Below are positions 52,818-63,735 of a stretch of DNA of 64,000 nucleotides, piece by piece. This stretch comes from Haemaphysalis longicornis. Lineage: Eukaryota; Arthropoda; Arachnida; Ixodida; Ixodidae. The notes under the pieces were generated by a model that saw only the letters and a program-made list of their open reading frames with translations, was not told where the DNA came from and did not search any database. The DNA lies in contig CM023457.1 in assembly GCA_013339765.2 (NCBI GenBank), forward strand, positions 51,113,745 through 51,177,744, written 5' to 3'. The first letter of the stretch is position 1. Each line of letters begins with the position of its first letter. The translations under genes were made by a program, and so were the position numbers.

Positions 52818-55550
52818 TCTTGCATATCCAGAAACTCATATCCACAGGGGTAGGTGTTGGCGAACGCTTTGACGCTAGGCCTAACGTTACGTTTTTTGCC
52901 CGAAATGCGTTCCGAAATGCGCGATTGTGTGCGGCACGTGGGGACTGGGATTACAAGTTTGGTTGACGTCGTTCTGTTCACATTACTTAAGCGCGAAAAT
53001 TGTGCTTATCACGCACGAGTAGGATATTCAGCGGAATCCAGTTGACACTGCTTATATGTATAAATCGTAAAGGGATGTAATTTATTGGATTGTACTTCTG
53101 CTGTGTTTATGATTTTACAGCGAAGATGTAAGCGACAATAAATGTTGGGAGCTCGAAACAAAGGGAAAGCAGTGACGCTCAGGAAGCTGCTTTAGGGCAA
53201 ACGGCCACAGTAACGATTTCATAGTTGCATAGTTTTCAGTTGCACAGCGGTCTACTTTTGCCGGCTTGAACGTCGAGGGCGGCATTGCGCAACACTGGCG
53301 GTTTCTCGGCCCATCGTTCAGATTAGATACTACAACACCGGAAAGGAATAGCAAAAGTCGGTCTCGGGGCGTTCAAGAAGCGGGGACAATAGGTTCGAGA
53401 TTAGTTGCGCCTACACGTGTATTTCCCTGCTCAGATTGCCCTTAATCAAGTCGCAGTTGTTGCTTTCACGAACTTTTGGTAATTTTTATCGCGAAAACAG
53501 GTCATGAATTACTTACGCCATTTGTTTTTGGTCTCAAATTTTCTTGCCATGATCCTGCGAGGTCGAAACGTTTGAGAATCGTTGCCGGCCGCTGCTATAG
53601 GCCATATCCACAGCCCGCCGTCACGATAACTGGCGTTCATATCTATTACACCTATACAACGAAGTTCGTAACCGGAGAAAGCGCGCGCGCAATCGAATTT
53701 ATGTAAATCTGGGGGTGTACTGCGTTGTCAGCTTTACTCTTGCATCTGTCAAGAAGTCTTGTGTTTGTGTCACGAGTTCCCCGTGCGGAGAGGCTGGCGG
53801 TTCCTTTCCTCATTCCAACGGTACTACCAGCGTTTGCGTGCAGCGGGAGTATCCACCAGCAGGAAACGGGTGCACTCATGTACGGGTCGTATTAGGTGGC
53901 AATGCTTGCAATCATGCTTACGACAGCAACGTGCCGGGAAGTGCAACCGGCGGCAAAACAATCCTGTGGACGCAGGCGATTACAAAGCTCAATGACGCAT
54001 TGTCTCAAGTGGCACTTCTGGAGCCTGAGACGTAATGCAGTGCGCGTCCTTTCATGTTCGGAGTGCAAATCCGGGGCTAGTTGGAAATGGCGCGCACTGG
54101 AACCGCGTACAAAAAACGGAAAAGAGAAGCGCGCTGTGTGTTCTCTTCTCTTGTACAGTTTTTTGCACGCAGTTCGTCTTTAATGTTCGCTACTCTGCCT
54201 TTTTCTTCGCTTGCAGCCGACAAACGGATTACATGCAGTGGGTTGCCGCTATAGGGTTCGCTTCCTTTATTCGCCACGCTGGACAGTGACTGGTTCAGTG
54301 CCGTTCTACAGGTTTTCTTTTAGTTGATGTTAAGCACCCTTAAGGTGTCTGCTTCCATTCTGATATACCATTCTACCATTTCAAATAAGTTGTTTGAAGA
54401 GCTTGGAAATGTTTTTCAGCCTACCTATGCAAACGTCGCCTTCGTGGTGAGCCGGTGCACCGACCGTCAGCGACAGCAGCAACATTTGTCGCTGAGCGAG
54501 TTGGTTCACACTTGGAAAAAAAAAAAAAAAAAAACGCGCCGTTAAGCAGTCGTGGACGAAGACAAAGTAGGACGGATACAGGCGCCCGTATCTGTCGTAT
54601 CTTGTGTTCGTCGACGTTTGGTTTTTTTTTTTCGTCAGCTACAACTTTCGCGGCGGTATATTACCCGCTCAGTCGTGCGTTCCTTCGACGCCGGCATGAC
54701 CAGCGTTAGGTGCGATCACGCGCTGCCTGCTCTTTCACCGGACACGCAGTTGCCACGGCTTCACTGCTACCGCAGAACAGAGTCGATTTCGGCCACCTCG
54801 TAGCTCGTAGACGTGTTAATGCATAGTGAAGAAAGCAAATCACGAAAACCGCTTAATAATCCAATTGCCATGCCAAGCCCAAGCCAGAAATGCAAGTCTT
54901 CCCATAACCCCCCGCGACGACATGGATTCCCAGGTGCAATTTACTTTCTAGTATACTTACTAACAAACTCTATGGTCCAGATACCAGAAGGGAAACATCA
55001 GACAGTGCGCCGATGTATTTTGCAACCGCTTACATGCCTCGGCTCATCTTGGTCCCCAGTAGTACGCGAGTGCACTCACGGACAAGTGAAATGCGAACGC
55101 AAAAACACGAACCAGAACACGCAAAATCTGAAATTCTTTGTGTGGCCGAAATAATGGCGCTCGCTATTGATGTAGAACTTGAAAGGCAGATTTTCCAACT
55201 TTGTTTAATGCACGCGTCCAATTTGACCTGCTCGGAAATAGATCGTGAAATTTGTGTGTTGGGGTTCACACGTTCGTGATCTTTTCATTTGTCCGTCACT
55301 GTACGTATGGAGGCTTTTGTTTTTGTAGCGAGGCATTCACCGATGAAACAAAACGTGTAAAGGCGATCTTTACACTTAAAACGACGCTTCGCGCCGTGGC
55401 ATAGAATGGGACAGCTCCAATCTCAGCGGGCTTCAAAATGGTTGGCTGTGTTGCGGAGAATGCTTGCGGGGTAGGATATTCTAGTCTTAACCATATATAT
55501 ATTTATGCATGCAAACAAGGTTTTCCTGGACGCCGGCTGAAAAATACAAG
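52818..55550. other. Spacer or intron, no exon called
   Basis: Apart from the weak frame at 53715, nothing recognised. A-run at 54518-54534. Confidence 0.4.
53715..54035 (+). other. Unidentified 106-codon frame
   Basis: A frame opened by GTG contains a Cys-containing, Gly/Ser/Asn-rich stretch (SCVCVTSSPCGEAGG, SATGGKTILWTQ, AITKLNDALSQVALLEPET). It looks more protein-like than most frames here, but there is no known domain, no ATG and no clear acceptor. It could be an exon of the signal-peptide gene or chance. Confidence 0.15.
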
Positions 55551-55552
55551 AC

Positions 55553-55677
55553 GTTTTCGACCACGGTGAAAAAAGAACGGGTTTAATAACGTTTCGGCCG
55601 TTAAGGTAATCTGACGAAGGCTGGTCCCTCGGCCGAAACGTTATTAAACCCGTTCTTTTTTCACCGTGGTCGAAAAC
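55553..55677. mobile_element. Hairpin element with perfect 48-bp arms
   Basis: The arms 55553-55600 (starting GTTTTCGACCACGGTG) and 55630-55677 are exact complements over all 48 bp, around a 29-bp loop containing GACGAAGGCTGGTCCC. No coding capacity. Confidence 0.92.
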
Positions 55678-56555
55678 GACTTTTGTGTGTGTTATGGGAT
55701 ATATGCAGTGTATATGTATATTATGTACATGTATATTACTTGCTCCGTGGTCTGGCCACGGCATCCATCATCCGTGACAGACCGTCGGTGCAATGCAAGT
55801 ACAGGCGGGAGAAGGTAGCACCCGTCATCCGTGACAGATTGTCAGATCAATGAAAGTAGGCTGGACAAGGTTCAGTGATCCTCTAAACGAGCTGTTCGGC
55901 ATTGAGGAAGTCGTGTCAATCACCGTGAGTGGCACCCACTTGGCGCGGAACAAATGCGGGTGAAGGTGCTCGGAAAACGAAACTATGCCAGACGCTACAT
56001 GACGGAGGCGGAACTCCTCATCCGGGACACTTGGCCGCCGTGGCGCAGCTTGCCTGCGGCACGTTGACCTCTCGCTCGTTGACCGAACGAGAGGTCCTGT
56101 CTGAGTGCTTCTAGTGTGATAAGCCGACCTCCGGCTAATGAGTTAGCGGGGCAGGTTGTTGAATATTAGATTGCTGATTTAGGCTAGACGACACTGATTG
56201 ATGCCCGCTGGAAAGACTCCGAGGGCGAGAATTTCGCGAGAACTTGCCTTCCTCGTCCCCATGAGCAAAGAAGCCAATGAATAGGATGAGAGCGCAGCGG
56301 TGGGTGCTTCTTTTTAAAGCTCATGTCAAACGTTACCCGTGTTCCTTTTCTTTTGTTTTCTATTTCTATTTCTATTTTCGACTTTGTCCTCTACGATCCT
56401 GTCTCTCTTCGATCTTGAACCACATAGAATGCTTCACATGTCCTTTAAAGTTAAACTTTCATGAAAATGGGTTTCGAGTATTATAAACTTTGACTTTTTA
56501 TTAACTATAGAATCTCAATACAATTAAAACTCATACTTTCTGAACTGAAGTCATG
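55678..56555. other. Spacer, nothing recognised
   Basis: A short repeat of ATCCGTGACAGA occurs at about 55771 and 55828. A CTCTCGTTCGG-type inverted repeat lies at about 56070-56095. No exon. Confidence 0.4.
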
Positions 56556-56559
56556 AGGA

Positions 56560-56905
56560 CGTCATAAACGTTTTATTGCGCAAACTCGAACTTTTTTATT
56601 GCCTTCAAGACATTGAGTTTTATACTTCATATTGCGTTTCTATAGAGTGAACCAAAACTTCCATCTCAAACTGCGGCCAATAGAAAGTAAACTTTTTATT
56701 GCAAAAATGCAACAAGCTTTTATTGCCTTCAGTATTTTGAGTTTTAACAAACTCTTTATTGCCTTTCGGTAGGGTCAAACTCCTAAATAGTGGACTGGGG
56801 TCATTATACAGGCAATAAACCTTTTTATTACGAACACGCAGTAAGCATCTTATTGCCTTCATTATGCCGAGTTTCAATAGACTGTATTGCGTTTCTATAG
56901 CCCAC
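56560..56905 (+). repeat. Decayed tandem repeat, about 130-bp unit, 3 copies
   Basis: Each unit contains TTTTTATTGC, then CTTTTATTGCCTTCA about 30 bp later, then GAGTTTTA and a TATTGCGTTTCTATAG-like end. Units start near 56562, 56690 and 56822. The unit order is kept with many substitutions. Confidence 0.7.
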
Positions 56906-56956
56906 CCACAGAGGTCTAATTGTTTATCGGTGCATATATGTGGGGTCATTAAGGGT

Positions 56957-57150
56957 AACAGAGTGGATCCCTAGAGAAGGCAAGCGTTGCAGGGGGCGGC
57001 AGAAAGTTAGATGGGCAGATGAGATCAAGAAGTTTGCGGGGATAAATTGGTCGCAGTTAGCACAGGACCGGGATAATTGGAGATTAATGGGAGAGGCCTT
57101 TGCCCTGCAGTGGGCGTAGGTAGGCTGTGATGATGATGATGATGTGTGGG
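56957..57150 (+). mobile_element. RTE-type non-LTR retrotransposon 3' end
   Basis: The frame reads WADEIKKFAGINWSQLAQD, then RDNWRLMGEAFALQWA and a stop, the conserved C-terminus of endonuclease/reverse-transcriptase proteins of RTE-like elements. It is followed by a (GAT)n tail at 57127-57144, typical of that clade. 5'-truncated; the upstream part has stops. Confidence 0.8.
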
Positions 57151-57309
57151 GTGCTATTGCGCCGCCTGACCCGCCGCATGAACCGAGATCGCGTGATGGA
57201 CGTCCCGTCACTTCGTCTTGAGAGCACTTGGGAGGGGTGGCGCCTGGGGTGGCGGACATCACCGCCGGACATGCGAGCCCCTGAAAAGCTCCCACGTTAA
57301 AACTTGACC

Positions 57310-57600
57310 AGAAAACCTGATTCACAGGCAATAGGGTATTACGACTATACTCAAAGAATTTTATAGAAAGATAATGAGATTAATTTAATAAACCCGTCAG
57401 AAACTGTCTTCAAACCTGACTCGCACGCAACAAGATGTTACGACTATATTAAATATAGAAAACTCAGACAAATTTAATGAAAACCTGTCAGAAGCTCTAT
57501 TCAAACCTGACTCACACACGTCTGTTACGGCTGTACTCAGTAAGAATTGTATAGAAAGCTTGTTGAAAATATTTTATAAAAGCCCCACAAGAAGCTAAAA
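57310..57600 (+). repeat. Decayed tandem repeat, about 90-100-bp unit, 3 copies
   Basis: Units start with AACCTGAYTCRCA near 57314, 57413 and 57504 and share TTACGRCTRTA, ATAGAAAG and the CCCGTCAGAA / CCTGTCAGAAG block. It lies 0.4 kb after the 130-bp array but has a different unit. Confidence 0.7.
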
Positions 57601-58430
57601 AGAAACTACATTCAGAACCGGCAAGGTTTGACTTGGCTCTATAGACTTTTAATTAAAACTCGGTGGCCGATTTGTAATGGAAACTCAATAGAAATGTTGT
57701 ATAAAATGTTAACAAAATGTTTGTAGGATTCTTTTGAGAAATCTCCATAGCAAGTTTGTTAAATCTCTATAAACAATTTATGCGTGAAAAGCGTTCTTGC
57801 AGAATGTTTCTCAAATGCTGTTTTTGAATGCATTTTGCGACCCAACAAGCTGGGGTAATTTTTTTAAATTATCTGGGTTTGTTTAAGCCGTGTACGGTGA
57901 TTCCACGGAGTAATATCTTTGTCCGTGGGTGATGCCATGAGCGGAAATTTCGTGACCACGACCACGATCCCCTCGCCTTATCGCAGCAATTCGTAGCGGC
58001 GTGCAGTCATTCTTAGCTACCGGTGTATACAATCCACAGATAAGGCGTTTAGGGAAGCCGTCGAATAGCCCCGTCATGCGATAATGTCTGGATTCCTCTA
58101 ATTCTTTCGACCTTGCCGCTGTCGGTCAACTGGGCAGCCGGATAACGCTTAGTTTATTTTTTTTTCCCTCCAAGAGTTCGCCGGATTCTTCCAGGAATTT
58201 CGAAAAGCGTTCCGTCGTTTTTGTTCTCGAACAAAACTGATTCATCGATGAAAAGCTGCACAGTTTAGGGACTTAGTGCTGGAACGAACACCAGCTGGAA
58301 TTTCGCACAAGCGTCATCCACTCTGGCATCAGTGCGGCGGAAGCGTCTAATTTTCGCGGGTGTAGCCTATGCGAACAGGTTTACAAGGACTATTTCCTAT
58401 TGCCAGGTCTCCGTAGGGTAGTGACCTTAA
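57601..58430. other. Spacer, nothing recognised
   Basis: AT-rich, no exon or paired repeat seen. Confidence 0.45.
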
Positions 58431-58434
58431 AACT

Positions 58435-58715
58435 CCGCAGTGGCGTTGTGCTGCTGATTCGATTCCCGCAATTCATTAGATTCGAATTCGAATTTGCGTA
58501 CGAATTCGATTCGATTCGTACGCAAATTCGATTCCCGGCCGCGCGGCCGCTTTTCTAATGGGGGGGGGGGGGGGGGGAGCGATAACGCCGTGTGTTCGAG
58601 ATTTCGGGGCGCGTTAAAGATCCCCGGGTGGTCAAAATTAATCCGGAGCCCTCCACTACGGCGCGCCTCATCGCCTGTGTAGCGTCTGCGCGTTAAACCT
58701 CATAATCGGGCTTTG
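58435..58715 (+). repeat. Ruka-type SINE with disrupted head
   Basis: Head remnants (CGCAGTGGCGTTGTGCTGCTG, split by changes, then TCGATTCCC) are followed by an inverted repeat of GAATTTGCGTACGAAT (58489-58505 / 58514-58530). TTCGATTCCCGG then occurs again, followed by the normal body (GAGATTTCGGGGCGCGTTA, GGTGGTCAAAATTAA, CCTCCACTACGGCGCG). A G-run at about 58560-58577 replaces part of the body. Confidence 0.75.
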
Positions 58716-59922
58716 AAACAGCAGGTAAAAAATTCCCTCGAGAACCCTCTCTGTAATAACTTCGACCATTGGCGCAACTGTAATGCTTAGAGGAGGCTGC
58801 AAAACGTTGCTACCCTCTTCAAGTCAATCGCGTTCGTAGTGGGGGGTACTGATATCTCGTGCTAAATACGAGCATTAATGCAAATCGTGGTCGGACGCGA
58901 TAGCCGAGATTCACCCACACGCGTGGCCACTTATGCGTTACGCTGATATGCATGCGTAAATACGGCGTAATCGGGCAATGCACTTGACAGCTTGACGGTG
59001 GCACGCTATCGGCGCCGGAACGAACTTTATCGGCCTGTCGATTTTTATAAATGGCTCGTTTCGGCGGCATAAAGTGGTTCGCTACGCTTTTGGAAGCCTC
59101 TTATTGTGCAAAGTGTTTCTTTTTTTCACTCTGAGTAGTTTTTTCATCACTTGAGTTTTTTTTTTTCTTCAGTCCTTCACTTAGTTAACGTCGTTTCGGT
59201 TGGACACTAACAAGCGCGAAGCCAACCGCTGCGAGAGAGCTTTTCTTTTGCGGACCCACAACGTTGCCAATTCATCTTGACACGTGTCAAAAACACGCAC
59301 CTTTGTTTAGACGCAACAACGAAACTTGCGACATTGTAGGCCAAAGAAACTGTTTTTACCGCCCCTTGTCGATGGCGATGTTGTGCGTGTTCTATGCAGT
59401 GCGGGAGCTACTCGGCGTCAGCCCGAACACTGTCCCAGTTTCTGTGAACACTAACTTGGGGAGCCAGCGAAATCTGTTTTCTTTATTGCGATATCTTCTG
59501 GAACATCCATTGTTTCTTTATTGTTGCGCTACATCTAGAAGTGATATTTCAGCTGGCTACGCGCTCCTGGCAACACTTACTCGAGCTGGAGAATGTACAG
59601 TCATCAAAAGTGTCAACAAAGAATGAGGTGCCACCGTATGCACAGAGCGGCAGCTTGCTATAGCGCCCTGGGTAATCAGCGAAGCTGCGCGCATGCGCTG
59701 GAGCTGCGGAGTACAGCAAGTCAGCCTAAGGAGCTCCGATTATCAACCGCCGAAGATGCGTCCGTGGCTATCGTAATGTGCCGCTCTATGCATAGGCTGG
59801 CACCCGCTTCTTCGTTATTGTTAACACTTTTGACAACTGTACTCGTAAAAGTTGTACCACTTCAGAAAGGAGAGGGGGAGGGGGGTATACAAACGATAAC
59901 TGGAGCAGCCCGCTGTGCCGTA
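58716..59922. other. Spacer, no gene called
   Basis: A 120-codon frame (59264-59626) has no recognised domain. The palindrome TGACACGTGTCA (about 59279-59290) contains an E box CACGTG. Confidence 0.4.
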
Positions 59923-60308
59923 CCCTCTTAAAAAAAGGTTGGGGCATTTGCTAATGGAACACTAACAAGTTACTTGTCCCAGTATAGACTAGGTTCTTAG
60001 TAACTAGGAGTAGTAAATGCAGCACTAGTCAGGGTTACTAACTGAAGCAGGCACAACTGCCTTCACTAGTAAGTCTAGCCATGACACCCTTCTGAACTAC
60101 ATGCGTTTACCAACTGGCCGTGCGTAACCTGTCTTAAGTCCGACCTTAATCTAGTGTGCATATACTACTTCCTACACCCAGTTAATTTCCTAACCATGCA
60201 GTTGCTAGTGGAAGAGCCTACGTACCGTACTGCGGGGTAGTAAGGTTCGTAAGGAGTTGGTAAATATGGCCGTTACTACCCTTTTACGACCTTTTTTTAT
60301 TAAGTGTG
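59923..60308 (-). mobile_element. MITE with CACTCTTAA ends, copy 2 (386 bp)
   Basis: Inverted relative of 42572-42953. Right-end words on the minus strand read CACACTTAATAAAAAAAGG, then TCGTAAAAGGGTAGTAACGG, like the left end of copy 1. TA lies outside both ends. Shared interior words include ACAAGTTACTTGTCCCAGTA on the plus strand. Confidence 0.85.
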
Positions 60309-61189
60309 TAGTTAGCTCCAGCGGCACCAGTGTCCCAGTGTCACCCTGATTTCCGGCGTGCAATGGCTTGAAGTGGCTAAAGGCCCTCGCAGCCACCGCT
60401 ATAGCCACCGCAACATTGCTGCGTGCGTGCGATTCGGGCCAACTTCGTGTTCCGTACACGGCCTTTAGGCGCGTGCTAGGATCACAAATTTCAAACTGGA
60501 CGGTCCGGAACAAATCCGGGAAATATAGCTGTTCCGACAGCTACGGCGCGGGACTCGATCGGGACGCTGTATTAAAGGTCGGGACAGTCCCGCAAAATCC
60601 GGGACGGTTGGTAACCCTACGCGGGACCCGCAAGGCGGAGGTAGATAGGTCTCAAGCTCGCAGAGTCGTCGTTCGGCAGCAAAGCGGGCAAGCGGCTAGG
60701 GGATGCTCGCCTGAATGACGAAAGGCGTGGTACTTTTGTTTCCGGCGTTTTCCTTGAACAGCATCCCGTCTTCGGTCTTCACTCCATGCTTATATCCTGG
60801 TACGCATTCCTTTTGCAGTTGGAGGCTACTTAGAAGAGCGGCTTAGTTCAGCGTTTAAACTAGAGCCATTAATCAAGCTTGTCACAGATCAGTGACTAGT
60901 TTACACTGCACGATGGAGCGGACCGCGTATATGCGATGAAAACAGCGGAGAAAGAGGTACGGAAGAATGGGAGCGTGCAGCTGCGGCGTTAGCAGTGGGA
61001 AAGCTTTTTTTTTTCCACAAAAATGGTTAACTACTTATTAGTGGCTCCTAGGCCCTAAGCGGTTCTTTTAAGGGGATTTTTAGCACCCTCTCCTTGAGCG
61101 TAGTCATAGCAATGATAGAATATCAAGCAAAGATCGCACATTTTTGTACTTGTTAATTAGCTGGTCCCTTTCAACACTCGCATTGTAGC
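60309..61189. other. Spacer, nothing recognised
   Basis: No exon or repeat partner found. Confidence 0.45.
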
Positions 61190-62125
61190 GGACCTCTAAC
61201 CCGATGCAATAACGTATGCGCATTCCGAATGCCTTACTGTTAGTTCAGCACGAGATATGCAAACAGCGAACGAACATAGATTGAACATCGCTACGCGAGA
61301 GCTTCACCGACTTGTTGAGTACATGTATGGGAGTACGCGTTCAAGGTGTAGTCCACGTCATTGACGATTAAACGGCGTGCGGGTGCAGTTCCTGCACTTC
61401 CAGGGATCAAATTTTGTAGGACTAGTCTAGTCTGCTCAATCGGTCCCCCGAATTCTGTTCTGCAAATACACATGATCACGCCCACGGAGTTCGAGGCGTT
61501 CGACGCCCGCGGTGTTTCACCTTATACGGGACTCTAACCGAGCAAGTCATATGCGCATTCCGGCCTTCTGTTAAACGCTACGAGATCGCAAACAGGAAAA
61601 ATAATTGAACTGACGCGAGAGCTTCACCGACTTGTTATACATCTATATAGCGTTCAGGTGTAGCCACCTTGCTGTTAAACGCTTCGAGGTCGGTGACTCA
61701 GGGATAAACTTCTGGTAGGACATAGTCTAGTCTGCTCAGACGGTCCCCCGAAGTTCTGTTACTGAATAACTGATCATGCCCTACGTTTCGCGCGTTCGAC
61801 GCCCGGGTTTTCCCTTATACGAGCCAAGCGTCAGGGCCGGCCTTCTTAAACGCTCGAGGTTATAAGAATAAAACTTGAGTGGGAACCGCAACCTCATTGC
61901 AACTTGACCGGCACCGCGAACGTCCTCCGTTACTAATCTTTTTTTCTTGCACCTGCTGTTATCTGCCTTCGACTCCGGTGAGCTCTGTGTAAACTTCCTG
62001 GTTTGCATAGCAAGCGGGGCGTCGAGACGGTCGCGGCCGAAGTGACTGATATCTGCATATGCTACGTTTCGCGCGTGCGATAACGCCCGGATTTTTTTTT
62101 TACGGCCCTTTCTTTTGCCCTTCGG
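61190..62125 (+). repeat. Decayed tandem array, about 300-bp unit, 3 copies
   Basis: GAGAGCTTCACCGACTTGTT occurs at 61298 and about 61617; CTAGTCTGCTCA followed by CGGTCCCCCGAA occurs at about 61427 and 61728; CGTTCGACGCCCG occurs near 61497 and 61793, with a relic near 62078. The spacing falls from about 320 to 285 bp because of deletions. Unit 3 is the most decayed. Confidence 0.75.
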
Positions 62126-62214
62126 GCCGAACGCTCACCAGTGGACGCTCGTAATAGCGCTTTCTCCGATTCAAATTAGTTTAACGCGCCAAAGCTGCAC
62201 TAGCTGGGCTGTGA

Positions 62215-62404
62215 GGCGACGCGTAGCGGAGGGCTCCGGATTAATTTAGACCACGCGGAGATCTTTGACGTGCGCCGAAATCTCGACGCACGGGCGTTTT
62301 CGCTTTGCGCCTCCACCTGGAAAGCGGCCGCCGCGGCCGGGAATCGAACGCACGACCATGGGCTGAGCAGCGCAACGCCTTAGCCACTGAGCCACCGCGA
62401 TGGG
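62215..62404 (-). repeat. Ruka-type SINE, full copy (minus strand)
   Basis: The reverse complement begins GACCCATCGCGGTGGCTCAG (A box) and has the B-box relic GCGTTCGATTCCCGGCCGCG, then GGAGGCGCAAAGCGAAAACG, GAGATTTCGGCGCACGTCA and CCGGAGCC. Young-looking and complete. Confidence 0.82.
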
Positions 62405-62769
62405 TCTTCCTTCGATTTGGCTGCACTGGTTGCACACCGGGGCAGGTGGTGCAGCACTGGTGCAGTGAGTGAAGGGCTTGACGCAAAGGCTTGACCTCCT
62501 TGTTCCGCACTTTTTAAGGATCAAGTGACCTCGGTATTTAACTGTGCACTGTTTTTGAAGACCCCGGTGTTCACGTCCAAAAGCTGGCGTCATGACACAC
62601 CGAGGCCTAGAACTAATACCCGCGCGGTGATCACTGTAGGCGATAAATAACCGTCCAAATTGTTTCCAAGATCCGTTATGGGTCGGCTTCTTATTTAAGA
62701 ATACGTTTTTTTCAGCGCAAGTTTCAGACCGCAATGTCGGTTATGTGGTTGTACCATAGTATAGGTAGT

Positions 62770-62830
62770 ATATATAGTAGTATATATATAGTATATTATA
62801 GTATATATGGTATACTATATATGTATAAAA
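62770..62830. repeat. TA-rich microsatellite
   Basis: Irregular (TATAG)n/(TA)n stretch, able to form many small hairpins. Confidence 0.9.
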
Positions 62831-62891
62831 CTGGAGTATATGTGAAGGTGGATGCTGGTCATCTACTTTTGTTTTTACGCTACCCGAAGTT

Positions 62892-62926
62892 ATATGCTAA
62901 CGCATGTGAAACATGCGTTAGCATAT
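62892..62926. repeat. Perfect 16-bp hairpin, 3-bp loop
   Basis: ATATGCTAACGCATGT and ACATGCGTTAGCATAT flank GAA. Confidence 0.9.
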
Positions 62927-63556
62927 TCTTTAGATTGATTCTTTACATTGATTCTTCAGAAGGCTGTAGTGCCATGAAGTGTAAAACTCCAGGGAAAAGT
63001 GGACTAACAGTGTTGTCTACCTTAATATTTTATTCCATTTCACTCCGTTCTACGCCTTCAAACGCCTTTAAACATAGATTAACCTACAAAATACACCTTG
63101 ATGACTTACGGCCACCGACAAACGAAACGTCAGCATAGATGTGAACTGGAATGCTTTAAATCGATTACTTTGGCTCCCAGAAGTCGCAAATTTCGCTTTT
63201 CGGGTAGAAGGTTATTACCATAATTATTATACATAATTGAACGGGTGCGGAAAGAAGTCGCGTTGTCTGTGCGTTGTTTCGTGTTTTTGTGTAAGCGTTT
63301 ATTTGGCCATTAATGCGTGTTTTCTGTGCGCTATACCTCACAGGTTTGGTACAAATTAATCTCTCATGCCTTTCAACTATTAACTACTTTCAGCTTACAA
63401 CTACTATACGACACATCTGTCCACTTAATGTGTACAATTATGCGCACTATTAGGCGTCTAGGCAACGCCTACTCAAAACTTTTGAGTATATTTCTTGCGT
63501 GTAAAAGAACCCAATTTTAGATAAATTCAGCAGCAGGACAGAGCCGCCGCAATATT

Positions 63557-63600
63557 AACCCTTTCATGCCCAAAACTTTATTATTTTGCTTTACCGTGTG
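63557..63600 (+). mobile_element. Possible piggyBac-like end running out of the window
   Basis: TTAACCCTTTCATGCCCAAA has the TTAA-CCCTTT form of some piggyBac-like termini. No partner end is visible before 64000. Confidence 0.2.
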
Positions 63601-63676
63601 AGAAGTTTCTTATGATCTTAAAGTACTTCCGACATCACAAATATGAAGTGAGAAAAAAGTTTGGGTTCATTAGGGC

Positions 63677-63735
63677 GGACACTAGGACACACTGGACACT
63701 AGGACACACTGGACACTAGGACACAATGGACACTG
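63677..63735 (+). repeat. Short tandem array of GGACACTAGGACACACT
   Basis: A 17-bp unit is repeated three times with a fourth partial copy; the last units carry one change. Confidence 0.9.

Noticed and set aside
59264..59626. 120-codon frame considered as a DNA-binding-domain exon
   Set aside because: The Cys and His residues do not fit THAP or zinc-finger spacing, and no splice sites or partner exons are visible.
62734..63138. 134-codon frame rich in Tyr/Ile/Ser
   Set aside because: The start is translated TA microsatellite, and the rest runs over a hairpin without domain signals.
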